A stretch of DNA of 64,000 bases from assembly GCA_009694025.1 (NCBI GenBank), contig SHVZ01000001.1, positions 1 through 64,000 of the forward strand, in the 5' to 3' direction. The stretch comes from Alphaproteobacteria bacterium. Its GTDB lineage: Bacteria; Pseudomonadota; Alphaproteobacteria; SHVZ01. The notes beneath the pieces were generated by a model that saw only the letters and a list, made by a program, of their open reading frames with translations, was not told the DNA's origin and did not search any database. The position numbers and the translations under genes were made by a program. This document shows positions 7,817 to 17,569 of the stretch, one piece after another (the stretch's first letter is position 1; each line of letters opens with the position of its first letter).

Positions 7817-8816
7817 GCCGGCCAGCCGTCCATACGGCGAGGCCGAACAGCGCGAGCGCGCCCGCCTGATGGGTGGCGGCGAGGCCGGTCGGGACCCCGA
7901 GGAGAAGCGTCAGGATGCCGAGGCCGACCTGGACCATCGCCATCCCCGCCAGGAGATCGAGCGGCGCGCGCTGCGCCGGAGCCAGCGGCTCGCGCCGGGC
8001 GACGGCCCAGAAGGCGAGGATCGACAACGCCAGCAGCGTCGCGAGCCAGCGATGCAGGAACTGTACTGCCGCCGGCGTCGAAAGGAAGGCGATGGCGTCA
8101 CCGACGAGCCGAACTTCGGCCGGGACCCAGGTGTCGCCCATCAGCGGAAAGGTGTTGTAGACAAGGCCGGCATCGAGGCCGGCAACCAGCGCGCCCGAGA
8201 GAATGACGACGAAGGCAAAGGCGACGAGCCCGGTCGATGCGCGGCTGAGCCAGCGCGGCGTCGGCAGACGCGACACCGGGCGAAGCCGCTCCGCCAACGC
8301 GAGCAGGAGGCCAAAGACGAGGACGGCGAGGCCGAGATGAGCGGCGAGACGGAAATGGCTGACGTGGGGATCGTCGACGAGGCCGGAGGCGACCATCCAC
8401 CAGCCGACCGCGCCCTGGAGCGCACCTAGTATCAGCGCCAGGAGGAGCCACGGGCGGAGCCAGGGTACGAGCTTCCCCCGCCACCAGAACCACGCGAGCG
8501 GCAGCGCGAAGACAAGCCAGATCAGCCGCCCCCAGAGACGGTGGACGTACTCCCACCAGAAGATGCCCTTGAAGTCGGCGAGATCCATCCACGCGTTCAG
8601 TTTCTGGAATTCGGGCGTCGCCCGGTACTCGTCGAAGAGCTTCCGCCAATCGGCCTCGGACAGCGGCGGGAGCGCACCGATCAGGGGCCGCCACTCGACC
8701 ATGGAAAGGCCGGATTCGGTCAGCCGGGTGATGGCGCCGATGACCGCCATGGCGAAGACCATGGCGGCCGTGAGGAGAAGCCAGACGACGACCGGGCGTT
8801 GGGATTTCTCCAGCAT
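7782..8816 (-). CDS. ctaA: Heme A synthase (CtaA/Cox15), 344 aa
   Basis: This membrane enzyme oxidises the C8 methyl of heme O to a formyl group, giving heme A for aa3-type cytochrome oxidase. About eight hydrophobic helices are visible. The conserved histidines occur in WWEYVHRLWGR (about H92), HVSHFRLAAHLGLA (about H154 and H160), FLHRWLATL and AATHQAGALAL. GAITRLTESGLSMVEW is the usual signature near the N-terminus. The start is the ATG at 8816; the 1143-aa track ORF merely runs on antisense to the next gene. The presence of this gene points to an aerobic heme-copper oxidase. Confidence 0.92.
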   Translation of the reverse strand: MLEKSQRPVVVWLLLTAAMVFAMAVIGAITRLTESGLSMVEWRPLIGALPPLSEADWRKLFDEYRATPEFQKLNAWMDLADFKGIFWWEYVHRLWGRLIWLVFALPLAWFWWRGKLVPWLRPWLLLALILGALQGAVGWWMVASGLVDDPHVSHFRLAAHLGLAVLVFGLLLALAERLRPVSRLPTPRWLSRASTGLVAFAFVVILSGALVAGLDAGLVYNTFPLMGDTWVPAEVRLVGDAIAFLSTPAAVQFLHRWLATLLALSILAFWAVARREPLAPAQRAPLDLLAGMAMVQVGLGILTLLLGVPTGLAATHQAGALALFGLAVWTAGRLRPSSPGRGSR

Positions 8817-8942
8817 GGCCGCACTATGAGGAGGGGCTTGAGGCTTCGCCAGAGCGACCAAGCGTCGCGCTGCCGAATCGGGGTGACGACTCCCCATGTT
8901 TCGCGCTAACTCCTCACCTTCCCCGAGCACGGATCCTTGCTT

Positions 8943-11900
8943 GTGACCGAGACGCTTCAGCTCGCCCATGGCTTCGCCTTTGCCGACCTCTACGATCGGG
9001 GCGGGCTCGTCCGCCTGGATGGCCGGTTCTGCGGTCATCTGAGGGACGCGGATACCAGCCTCTTCAACCGGCTGATGGCCGCGCGCGCCCAGCCGGATGC
9101 GCTGGCGGACAAGGACGAATCGCAGCTCGTCATCGATCTCGCCCCGCATCTCGAGGATTTCGTCGCCCGCCTCTTCCGCATCGAGGCCGAGGCGCGGGCG
9201 CTCGCCGCCCGCCACGACATGCTGGCCCCGCTCTACGAGGTGAAGCGCCTGTTCGTGCAGCGGCGCGCGGCCAAAGACATCGGCGCCGAGACGGCTGCCG
9301 CTCTCGACGGCGACGCGCTCGTCCGTAATCTCGAGGCGCTGATCGGCGGCACGCTGACCGAGGAGAGCTACGCCGCCGCGGTCATCCAGTGGCTTGCCGA
9401 CGAGGCCGCTCATCCGGAGGCGATCGAGATCGCCAAGAAATACGCCGCCTGGGCCCTGCATACCCCGAATGGCAAGGCCAGGCACCGGCGCGGCGTGCTG
9501 TTCCGTGTACCCCGCAAGGTCGATCCCGCTCGCCTTGTGCCAGCCGAGACCGTCGCCATTGACGGCGTCGAGATGCTGCACCTCGACCCGCGCCGCCGGC
9601 GGCGCCGCGACGGCTTCGCCCTGACTGACGCCGGCATGGACCTCAAGGGCGCGCTCGATCACGCGACTTACTGCATCTGGTGCCACAACCAAGGCAAGGA
9701 CAGCTGCTCGAAGGGCCTCAAGGACCGCAAGACCGGGCAGTTCCAGAAGAGCCCGTTCGGCATCACGCTGGCCGGCTGCCCGCTCGAGGAGAAGGTCTCG
9801 GAGATGAACCTGGTGAAGAGCCAGGGGCACTCGGTCGGCGCGCTTGCCATCGTCGCCATCGACAACCCGCTCTGCGCGGCGACCGGGCACCGGATCTGCA
9901 ACGACTGCATGAAGGCCTGCATCTACCAGAAGCAGGAGCCGGTCGACATCCCGCAGGTCGAGACCCGCACCTTGAAAGACGTGCTCGGTCTGCCGTGGGG
10001 CTTCGAGATCTATAGCCTGCTGACGCGCTGGAATCCGCTCAACATCCGGCGGCCGCTGCCTAGGCCGGAGTCGGGCTACAAGGTGCTGGTCGTGGGGCTG
10101 GGGCCCGCCGGCGTCAACCTCTCTCACCACCTGATCAATGACGGGCACGCGGTTGCCGCCATCGACGGGCTCAAGATCGAGCCGCTGCCGTCGGAGATCT
10201 CGGGCGTCGAGGCGCTGGGCCGCAGGGTGCCGTTCCGGCCGATCCGCGACCTCGCCGCGCTGACCGAGCCGCTCGACCATCGGGTCATGGCCGGCTTCGG
10301 TGGAGTCGCCGAATACGGCATCACCGTCCGCTGGGACAAGAATTTCCTCAAGATCATCCGCCTCCTGCTGGAGCGCCGCGCCAGCTTCGCCATGTATGGC
10401 GGCGTGCGCTTCGGCGGCACGCTCACCGTCGACGGCGCCTTCGCGCTGGGATTCGACCACATCGCGCTCTGCATGGGCGCCGGGCGGCCGACCATCGTGT
10501 CGATGAAGAACGGGCTCGCCCGCGGCGTCCGCGCCGCCTCCGACTTCCTGATGGGCCTCCAGCTCACCGGCGCCGCCAAGGACGAGAGTCTCGCCAATCT
10601 GCAGATCCGCCTTCCCGCCGTCGTCATTGGCGGCGGACTTACCGCCATCGACACCGCGACCGAGGTCAGGGCGTACTACCCGATCCAGGTCGAGAAGTTC
10701 CGCCGGCGCTACGAGGGGCTGGCCGCCGACCGCGGCGACGCCGCCGTCCGCGCCGACTGGACGCCCGAGGAGGCGGAGGTCGCCGAGGAGTTCCTGGCCC
10801 ATGCCCGCGCGCTGGCCGAGCCCGGCGCCGACAAGGACCGGCTGATCGACGCCTGGGGCGGGGTCACCATCGCCTACCGACGGCGGATGATCGACGCGCC
10901 GAGCTACACCTTGAACCACGAAGAGGTGGAGAAGGCGCTCGAGGAAGGCATCCGCTTCGCTGAGAACCTGACGCCGGTCGAGGTCGAGGTCGACGCGTAC
11001 GAGCACGCCCGCGCCGTCGTCTTCGAGCGCGACGGCACCCCGGTCCGCCTCCCCGCCCGCGCCGTGCTGATGGCCGCCGGGACCCAGCCCAACACCGTGC
11101 TCGCCCGCGAGATGTCGGGGACGATCGAGCTCGACGGCAAGTATTTCCGCGCCATCGACGAGGACGGCCGGCCGGTCACGCCCGAGCGCGTGGCGAAGCC
11201 CGAGACGCCGCACGTTCTCCTAGCCATCGAGGCGGACGGGCGGGCGCTCAGCTTCTTCGGCGACCTGCACCCGACCTTCTCCGGCAACGTGGTCAAGGCG
11301 ATGGGCAGCGCCAAGCAGGGCTACCCGGTGGTCAGCCGCACGCTGGCCAAGCGCGCTCCGACCGCGGTCACGCCGAAGGCGATGTTCGCCAAGCTCGATG
11401 ACGGGCTTCGCGCCCGGGTCCACGCCATCCACCGGCTGACGCCGGCCATCGTCGAGATCGTCATCAAGGCGCCTTTGGCCGCCGCTGCCTTCCACCCCGG
11501 CCAGTTCTACCGCTTGCAGAACTACGAGATGCGGGCCCGGCACGCCGGCTCGACGGTGCTGACCATGGAGGGTTTGGCGGTGACTGGCGCGTCGGTCGAC
11601 CGCAACCAGGGCCTGGTCTCGACCATCGTGCTGGAGATGGGGGGGTCTTCCGATCTCTGCGCCGAGCTTCAGGCGGGTGAGCCGGTGATCCTGATGGGAC
11701 CGACAGGCATGCCGACCGAGACGCCGGCCGGTGAGACCGCGATCCTGATCGGCGGCGGCCTCGGCAACGCCGTCCTCTTCTCGATCGGGACCGCGCTTCG
11801 CGCCCGGGGCTCGCGCGTTCTCTATTTCGCCGGCTACAAGCAGCCGGGTGACCGCTACAAGGTCGAGGAGATCGAGGCGGCGGCCGACGTCATCGTGTGG

Positions 11901-12383
11901 TCCTGCGACGAGGCGCCCGTTGCCCCGACCCGGCCGCAGGACCTCACCTTCGCCGGCAACATCGTCGAGGCGATGACTGCCTATGCCCGCGGCCGCCTCG
12001 GCCCGACGCCGATCGACCTCAAGGACGCCGACCGCCTGATCGTCATCGGCTCCGAGCGGATGATGGCGGCGGTCGCGGATGCCCGCGAGGGCACGCTCAA
12101 GGCGTATCTCAAGCCGAGCCTGGTCGCCATCGCCTCGATCAACTCGCCGATGCAGTGCATGATGAAGGAGATCTGCGCCCAGTGCCTGCAGACCCAGGTC
12201 GATCCGGCGACCGGCAAGGAGACGGTGGTGTTCTCCTGCTTCAACCAGGACCAGCCGCTGAACCGGGTCGACTTCGACATGCTGCGCCAACGTCTCTCCC
12301 AGAACGGCGCCCAGGAGAAGCTGGCCGCCCTCTGGATCGACAAGTGCCTGCGCGAGATCGGCCGGCGGCCGGTCGCCACCTGA
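8943..12383 (+). CDS. Giant fused oxidoreductase: Fe-S/GltD-like module plus PyrK-like FNR/[2Fe-2S] module, 1146 aa
   Basis: The layout by residue is as follows. 1-235 is an unrecognised domain. About 240-340 is a cysteine-rich segment (YCIWCHNQGKDSCSKGL, GCPLEEKVSEMN, CNDCMKACIY) that fits [4Fe-4S] binding. About 380-800 is a GltD/NfnL-type flavin disulfide-reductase domain with dinucleotide motifs GLGPAG (384) and GGGLTAIDTATE (562) and the AAGTQPN motif. About 825-1060 is a ferredoxin-reductase-like domain (FHPGQFYRLQNYE, GGGLGNAVLFS). About 1070-1100 has C-X5-C-X2-C and a later C (CMMKEICAQC ... FSC), as in the PyrK/NfnS [2Fe-2S] site. It looks like both subunits of an Nfn-type transhydrogenase in one chain. 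I take GTG 8943, since GGA lies 9 bases upstream; TTG 8937 is the alternative. Substrates are unknown. Confidence 0.8.
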   Translation: MTETLQLAHGFAFADLYDRGGLVRLDGRFCGHLRDADTSLFNRLMAARAQPDALADKDESQLVIDLAPHLEDFVARLFRIEAEARALAARHDMLAPLYEVKRLFVQRRAAKDIGAETAAALDGDALVRNLEALIGGTLTEESYAAAVIQWLADEAAHPEAIEIAKKYAAWALHTPNGKARHRRGVLFRVPRKVDPARLVPAETVAIDGVEMLHLDPRRRRRRDGFALTDAGMDLKGALDHATYCIWCHNQGKDSCSKGLKDRKTGQFQKSPFGITLAGCPLEEKVSEMNLVKSQGHSVGALAIVAIDNPLCAATGHRICNDCMKACIYQKQEPVDIPQVETRTLKDVLGLPWGFEIYSLLTRWNPLNIRRPLPRPESGYKVLVVGLGPAGVNLSHHLINDGHAVAAIDGLKIEPLPSEISGVEALGRRVPFRPIRDLAALTEPLDHRVMAGFGGVAEYGITVRWDKNFLKIIRLLLERRASFAMYGGVRFGGTLTVDGAFALGFDHIALCMGAGRPTIVSMKNGLARGVRAASDFLMGLQLTGAAKDESLANLQIRLPAVVIGGGLTAIDTATEVRAYYPIQVEKFRRRYEGLAADRGDAAVRADWTPEEAEVAEEFLAHARALAEPGADKDRLIDAWGGVTIAYRRRMIDAPSYTLNHEEVEKALEEGIRFAENLTPVEVEVDAYEHARAVVFERDGTPVRLPARAVLMAAGTQPNTVLAREMSGTIELDGKYFRAIDEDGRPVTPERVAKPETPHVLLAIEADGRALSFFGDLHPTFSGNVVKAMGSAKQGYPVVSRTLAKRAPTAVTPKAMFAKLDDGLRARVHAIHRLTPAIVEIVIKAPLAAAAFHPGQFYRLQNYEMRARHAGSTVLTMEGLAVTGASVDRNQGLVSTIVLEMGGSSDLCAELQAGEPVILMGPTGMPTETPAGETAILIGGGLGNAVLFSIGTALRARGSRVLYFAGYKQPGDRYKVEEIEAAADVIVWSCDEAPVAPTRPQDLTFAGNIVEAMTAYARGRLGPTPIDLKDADRLIVIGSERMMAAVADAREGTLKAYLKPSLVAIASINSPMQCMMKEICAQCLQTQVDPATGKETVVFSCFNQDQPLNRVDFDMLRQRLSQNGAQEKLAALWIDKCLREIGRRPVAT

Positions 12384-12430
12384 CCTCACCGAAGTTTCAG
12401 GTTAGGCATCCGCCTCGGACGTGGCCCTCC

Positions 12431-13342
12431 TCACCGCCCGGCGGTGCGGAGCATCAGCAGGGTCGCCGCCAGCATGATCAGGGCGCCGACGCCCTCGGTC
12501 GCCGTGTAGCGCTCGCCGAAGATCAGCGCGCCGACCACGGCCGCGATCGCCGGCGAGACGAAGGAATAGCTGGCGGCTGCCGTCGGCCCCCACGTGTCGA
12601 GCAGACGAAGATAGATGGTGTAGGCGACGATCGAACCGCCGAGCACGAGAAACGCCCAGCCCGCGAGGAGTGCGGGATCGGCGAAGGCGGCGAACAGGGC
12701 GATCGACGGCCGCTCGATCGCGAGCGACAGGATTGCAAGCCCGGTTCCACCGAAGACGCAGTGCCAGCCGGCGACGACGAAGGGCGCGAGGTCGCGGGCG
12801 AGCGGCCGGGTCAGGACCGAGCCCAAGCAGAAGGCAAGCGTGCCCGCGACGATCGCCGCGGCGCCGGCCAGCGCCTCGGGCGACGGGTCGATCGCCGAGC
12901 GCCCCTCGAACATGATCGCGAGCCCGGCGACGCCGAGGACGACTGCGGCGAGCTTGAGCCGGCCGAAGCGCTCCTGGCCCAGGGCAATGCCGAGAACGAA
13001 GACCCCGACCGGAATGAGCGAGAGGTTGATGACCGCGGAGAAGCCGGTCGGCACGTGCTGCATGCCCCAAAAGACGAAGCCGTAGCAGGCGGTGTTGGAC
13101 AACATGGCGGTGAGGAGGAGCCGGCCCCAGCGACCAGGCACCGCCAGCCGATGTCCGCGGGCGGCAGCCAACATCAGCAGGATCGGCGCCGCCGCGAGGA
13201 ACCGGCAGGCGGCGAAGAACAGCGGGGGAAGCACCTCGACACCGACGCGGATGGCGATCCAGGTAAGCCCCCAGATCGCGCACATGACGGCGAAGAGGAA
13301 GATCATCCGGCCGCGAGCGGCGCTTGGCGAGGGATCGGTCAC
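12431..13342 (-). CDS. DMT-superfamily EamA-type permease, 303 aa
   Basis: This inner-membrane protein has ten predicted helices arranged as two EamA repeats. The first begins IFLFAVMCAIWGLTWIAIRV and the second follows about residue 150 (VAGTLAFCLGSVLTRPLA); the conserved FVSPAIAAVVGALIFGE lies near the end. EamA proteins usually export amino acids, metabolites or drugs; the substrate cannot be told here. The start is ATG 13342. A strong hairpin (13364-13393) precedes it, separating it from the upstream gene on the same strand. Confidence 0.87.
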   Translation of the reverse strand: MTDPSPSAARGRMIFLFAVMCAIWGLTWIAIRVGVEVLPPLFFAACRFLAAAPILLMLAAARGHRLAVPGRWGRLLLTAMLSNTACYGFVFWGMQHVPTGFSAVINLSLIPVGVFVLGIALGQERFGRLKLAAVVLGVAGLAIMFEGRSAIDPSPEALAGAAAIVAGTLAFCLGSVLTRPLARDLAPFVVAGWHCVFGGTGLAILSLAIERPSIALFAAFADPALLAGWAFLVLGGSIVAYTIYLRLLDTWGPTAAASYSFVSPAIAAVVGALIFGERYTATEGVGALIMLAATLLMLRTAGR

Positions 13343-13363
13343 GGATTGTCCTAACCGTAATGA

Positions 13364-13393
13364 GGGTTGGGATGGGTGAGCCCATCCCGACCC
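13364..13393. terminator. Strong hairpin between two minus-strand genes
   Basis: GGGTTGGGATGGG and CCCATCCCGACCC form a 13-bp stem (one G-T wobble) with a TGAG loop. It lies 24 bases after the stop of the unknown gene (13418) and 21 bases before the start of the EamA gene on the minus strand. There is no T-run on either side, so it is not a textbook intrinsic terminator. It may act with Rho, as an attenuator, or as an mRNA-end stabiliser. Confidence 0.5.
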
Positions 13394-13417
13394 GTCAACC
13401 GGATAATAGGTTAGATA

Positions 13418-13912
13418 TCAGCGGCTGATCCGCACCATAGGGCCGCGGCCGCCCGCAATGCGGTCGAAGGCAACGGCGAAGCCGCGGTCGTGGGCGGCAC
13501 CCTGGACCGCTTCGATCAGCGACAGCAGCGTCAGCCGCGCATCCAGATGCTCGTCCTCACGCAGATTCGACATGATCAGCCAGTTGCCGCTGCGGCGGTC
13601 ACCCTTGGCCCATGGCTTGCGGCCGATATAGAGCTCGAAATGGCGGTTGGCGAGCCAATGGACCTCGAGCACCGCCGGCACCAGGGAGGCCTCATCGGCG
13701 AGCAGCAGCACGTCGACGTAGGTCCGAAGGTACTCGGCGGCCGTCGACGTCGACTCGGCGACCTGAAGGAAGGAGGCGAGCCCGCGCGGCAGCACCGTCA
13801 GAAATTCCGGCCGCGCCGCGGACAAGCCGGGGCGGCGCCGGGCTCCGACATGCCAGCTCATGATCACGTGGCCGGGGTCGACCGATCCCAGGATCGGGTG
13901 ACGGATCACCAA
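13418..13912 (-). CDS. Conserved-looking protein of unknown function, 164 aa
   Basis: I do not recognise this protein. It is soluble, with no signal peptide or membrane segment. The central segment (DVLLLADEASLVPAVLEVHW, NRHFELYIGRKP) and the tail (LTLLSLIEAVQGAAHDRGFA) suggest an alternating alpha/beta fold. Codon use matches its neighbours. The first ATG is at 13912; MSWHVGARRRPG, 17 codons further in, is an alternative start. A half CIRCE-like sequence (TTAGCACTC, 13946-13954) lies just upstream, in the 3' end of the usg pseudogene. Confidence 0.6.
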   Translation of the reverse strand: MVIRHPILGSVDPGHVIMSWHVGARRRPGLSAARPEFLTVLPRGLASFLQVAESTSTAAEYLRTYVDVLLLADEASLVPAVLEVHWLANRHFELYIGRKPWAKGDRRSGNWLIMSNLREDEHLDARLTLLSLIEAVQGAAHDRGFAVAFDRIAGGRGPMVRISR

Positions 13913-13954
13913 GCGCCTCCGCCCCTCGTGTTCGAAGAGCGGAGATTAGCACTC

Positions 13955-14218
13955 TCAATGCAAACGAAGCTCGGCGCCGATCAGGCGGAACTCGGCCGGC
14001 TTGACGACAACGGTCGAGCACACCTTCACCGAATGCAGCTTGCCATCGAGGTTGCGGCTCCAGAAATCGAGGAAGCGCTCGAGGACCGGAAATTTCGGGG
14101 CGAGGTCGAGTGCCTACCAGATGTAGCCCTGGAGCAGCTTCGGGTGATCGGGCAGGTGGTAGAGGATCTCCGCCGTGGTCAGGCGGTAGCCAAACAGCTG
14201 ACGGGCCAAGTCATTCAT
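13955..14218 (-). pseudogene. usg: usg homologue interrupted by an in-frame TAG
   Basis: From ATG 14218 the reading is MNDLARQLFGYRLTTAEILY, then HLPDHPKLLQGYIW, then a TAG (plus-strand 14114-14116). It continues in the same frame as ALDLAPKFPVLERFLDFWSR and ends in IGAELRLH and TGA at 13955. This is the small Usg protein family of alphaproteobacteria (about 90 aa, function poorly known), which usually has Gln (CAG) after the W; one C-to-T change explains the stop. The full 88-codon length is otherwise intact, so the inactivation is recent, or the base is a sequencing error. The track does not show it because of the stop. It is divergent from groES. Confidence 0.8.
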
Positions 14219-14396
14219 CTCCGCCCCCTTCGCTCAAGGTACGTCGATACAACCTTCCGCACCCCGGAAGGATGCCACGGCGACGACCTGATCACAAATT
14301 ATTTCTCGTTATATCAATGCATTAGCAGCCACCCCAGGAGACTGCTGCCGACGATCGCTCCTGACCTTGACAGGGAGACCGGAGATGCCTACTTGC

Positions 14397-14423
14397 TTGG
14401 CACTCACCGAGGGCGAGTGCTAA
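14397..14423. promoter_or_regulatory. CIRCE operator upstream of groESL
   Basis: TTGGCACTC, nine bases, then GAGTGCTAA: this matches the CIRCE consensus (TTAGCACTC-N9-GAGTGCTAA) except for one base in the left arm. It lies 48 bases before the groES ATG. TTGACA at 14367-14372 with TACTTG 17 bases later is a possible promoter directly upstream. CIRCE is bound by the HrcA repressor, so groESL here is expected to be heat-inducible by HrcA release. hrcA is not in the window. Confidence 0.9.
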
Positions 14424-14470
14424 CAAAGCCTCGCCGTCAACACCCCGAAGAGAAATGACGGAGGGTCAAC

Positions 14471-14785
14471 ATGAAGTTCAGGCCGCTGCATGACCGCGTG
14501 GTCGTCAAGCGAGTCGACGGCGATAACAAATCGGCCGGCGGCATCATCATCCCGGACACTGTCAAGGAAAAGCCGATGGAGGGCGAGATCGTCGCCGTCG
14601 GTCCGGGCGCCAGGGACGAGAAGGGGCAGATCCAGGCGCTCGACGTCAAGGCGGGCGACCGGGTGCTGTTCGGAAAATGGTCGGGCACCGAGGTCAAGCT
14701 CGATGGGGTCGAGTACCTCATCATGAAGGAGTCCGACATCATGGGCATCATCGAAGGTGCCTTGGCCAAGAAGAAGGCCGCTTAA
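14471..14785 (+). CDS. groES: Co-chaperonin GroES, 104 aa
   Basis: The 10-kDa lid of the GroEL folding chamber. [20 protein letters not shown] is the canonical start. The mobile loop ([16 protein letters not shown]) at about residues 20-36 and the C-terminal [15 protein letters not shown] are present. A GGAGGG ribosome binding site precedes the ATG. The gene is slightly longer than many GroES proteins because of an ALAKKKAA tail. It forms a two-gene operon with groEL, 15 bases downstream, under the CIRCE element. Confidence 0.97.
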   Translation: MKFRPLHDRVVVKRVDGDNKSAGGIIIPDTVKEKPMEGEIVAVGPGARDEKGQIQALDVKAGDRVLFGKWSGTEVKLDGVEYLIMKESDIMGIIEGALAKKKAA

Positions 14786-16462
<1,677 letters not shown>

Positions 16463-16488
16463 AAGTCCGTCCACGCTTCGGATGCTTC

Positions 16489-16526
16489 GAGAGGGGCCAC
16501 GGAGAAATCCGCGGCCCTTTCTCTTT
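16489..16526 (+). terminator. Intrinsic terminator of groESL
   Basis: GAGAGGGGCCACGG pairs with CCGCGGCCCTTTCTC around an AGAAAT loop (imperfect stem of about 14 bp), followed by TTT. It begins 26 bases after the groEL stop and ends 35 bases before the next gene, which is where an operon terminator is expected. Confidence 0.7.
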
Positions 16527-16561
16527 GGCTCCGCCGGCCCGCTCGCGGCTAGGATGGACCG

Positions 16562-17500
16562 ATGGATGCGATCCTCAACGTCAGCCTTCCGGTCTTCGCC
16601 ATCATCCTCGGGGGATATCTGGCGGCGCGCTCCGGGCTCCTCGGCCAGGGCTCGACCGTGGCGCTCAACGCCTTCGTCTACTACTTCGCGCTGCCGCCGC
16701 TGCTGTTCCTGTCGATGGCGCGGGTGCCGCTGACCGAGATCTTCCACTGGCCCTATCTCGCCGCCTATGTCGGCGGCGTCCTCGGCACCCTTGCCCTCTC
16801 GCTCGCTGCCGGGTTCCTCGTCTTCGGCGGCCGACCGGCCGAGCTGTCGCTCCAGAGCATGACCGCCGTCTTCTCCAACACCGGCTATATGGGCGTGCCG
16901 CTGTTCCTGACCGCGTTCGGCGACACGGGCGTGTTGCCTGCCCTCATCCTCACGGTCTTCAACGGCGCCGTGGTGGTCGGCGTCGTCGTCTCGCTGATCG
17001 AGCTCGACCTGAGCAAAGGCGGCCACCCCTTCCGTATCCTCGGCGACGTCGGCCTCGCCCTCCTCAGGAACCCGCTGGTGATGGCGGCGGTCGTCGGCAT
17101 CGTGTGGTCGGCGCTCCACCTGCCGCTGCCGAAGCCGCTGTCCAACTTCTGCGAAATCCTCGGCGCCGCCTCAGGCCCCTGCGCCCTTTTCGCCATGGGG
17201 CTGTCGCTGGTCGCCCATGCCGGTGGCGGGCGGTTGGCCGAGGCCGGCTGGCTCGCCTTCCTCAAGCTCCTGGTGCAGCCCGCGATCACCGCCTGGCTGG
17301 CCTTCGGCGTGCTCGCCCTCGATCCGTTCTGGGCGATGTCGGCGGTGATCCTGGCCGCGATGCCGACCGGGACGCTGACCTTCGTCATCGCCCAGCGCTA
17401 CGGCCTCTATGCGACCCAGGCAACCCAGGCGACGCTGGTCTCGACCGTGCTCTCGGTAGTCACGGTTTCGGGCCTCCTCGCCTGGTTCAGGATCGGCTGA
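16562..17500 (+). CDS. AEC-family permease (auxin-efflux-carrier type), 312 aa
   Basis: This inner-membrane protein has about ten hydrophobic segments in two halves. It begins MDAILNVSLPVFAIILGGYL, typical of the AEC family, and carries FSNTGYMGVPLFLTAFGD in the first half and AAMPTGTLTFVIAQRYG in the second. Bacterial AEC members transport carboxylates such as malate or malonate, or other metabolites; the substrate is not evident here. The start is ATG 16562. It lies between the groESL terminator and pepN and may be co-transcribed with pepN (69 bases apart). Confidence 0.87.
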   Translation: MDAILNVSLPVFAIILGGYLAARSGLLGQGSTVALNAFVYYFALPPLLFLSMARVPLTEIFHWPYLAAYVGGVLGTLALSLAAGFLVFGGRPAELSLQSMTAVFSNTGYMGVPLFLTAFGDTGVLPALILTVFNGAVVVGVVVSLIELDLSKGGHPFRILGDVGLALLRNPLVMAAVVGIVWSALHLPLPKPLSNFCEILGAASGPCALFAMGLSLVAHAGGGRLAEAGWLAFLKLLVQPAITAWLAFGVLALDPFWAMSAVILAAMPTGTLTFVIAQRYGLYATQATQATLVSTVLSVVTVSGLLAWFRIG

Positions 17501-17569
17501 CGCCCATCCGGCCCGATCTGCTATGACTCCGCCCGCCCGGACTTCCGCCCCGCCCATCCGAGGATGCTC

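Noticed and set aside
7782-11213. 1143-aa minus-strand ORF
   Set aside because: Only its last 344 residues (from ATG 8816) are heme A synthase. The rest is antisense to the fused oxidoreductase, a product of high GC in the third codon position.
14114-14116. Recoding (readthrough or a non-standard amino acid) at the usg TAG
   Set aside because: No selenocysteine- or pyrrolysine-type context is visible, and a single C-to-T change from CAG explains it more simply.
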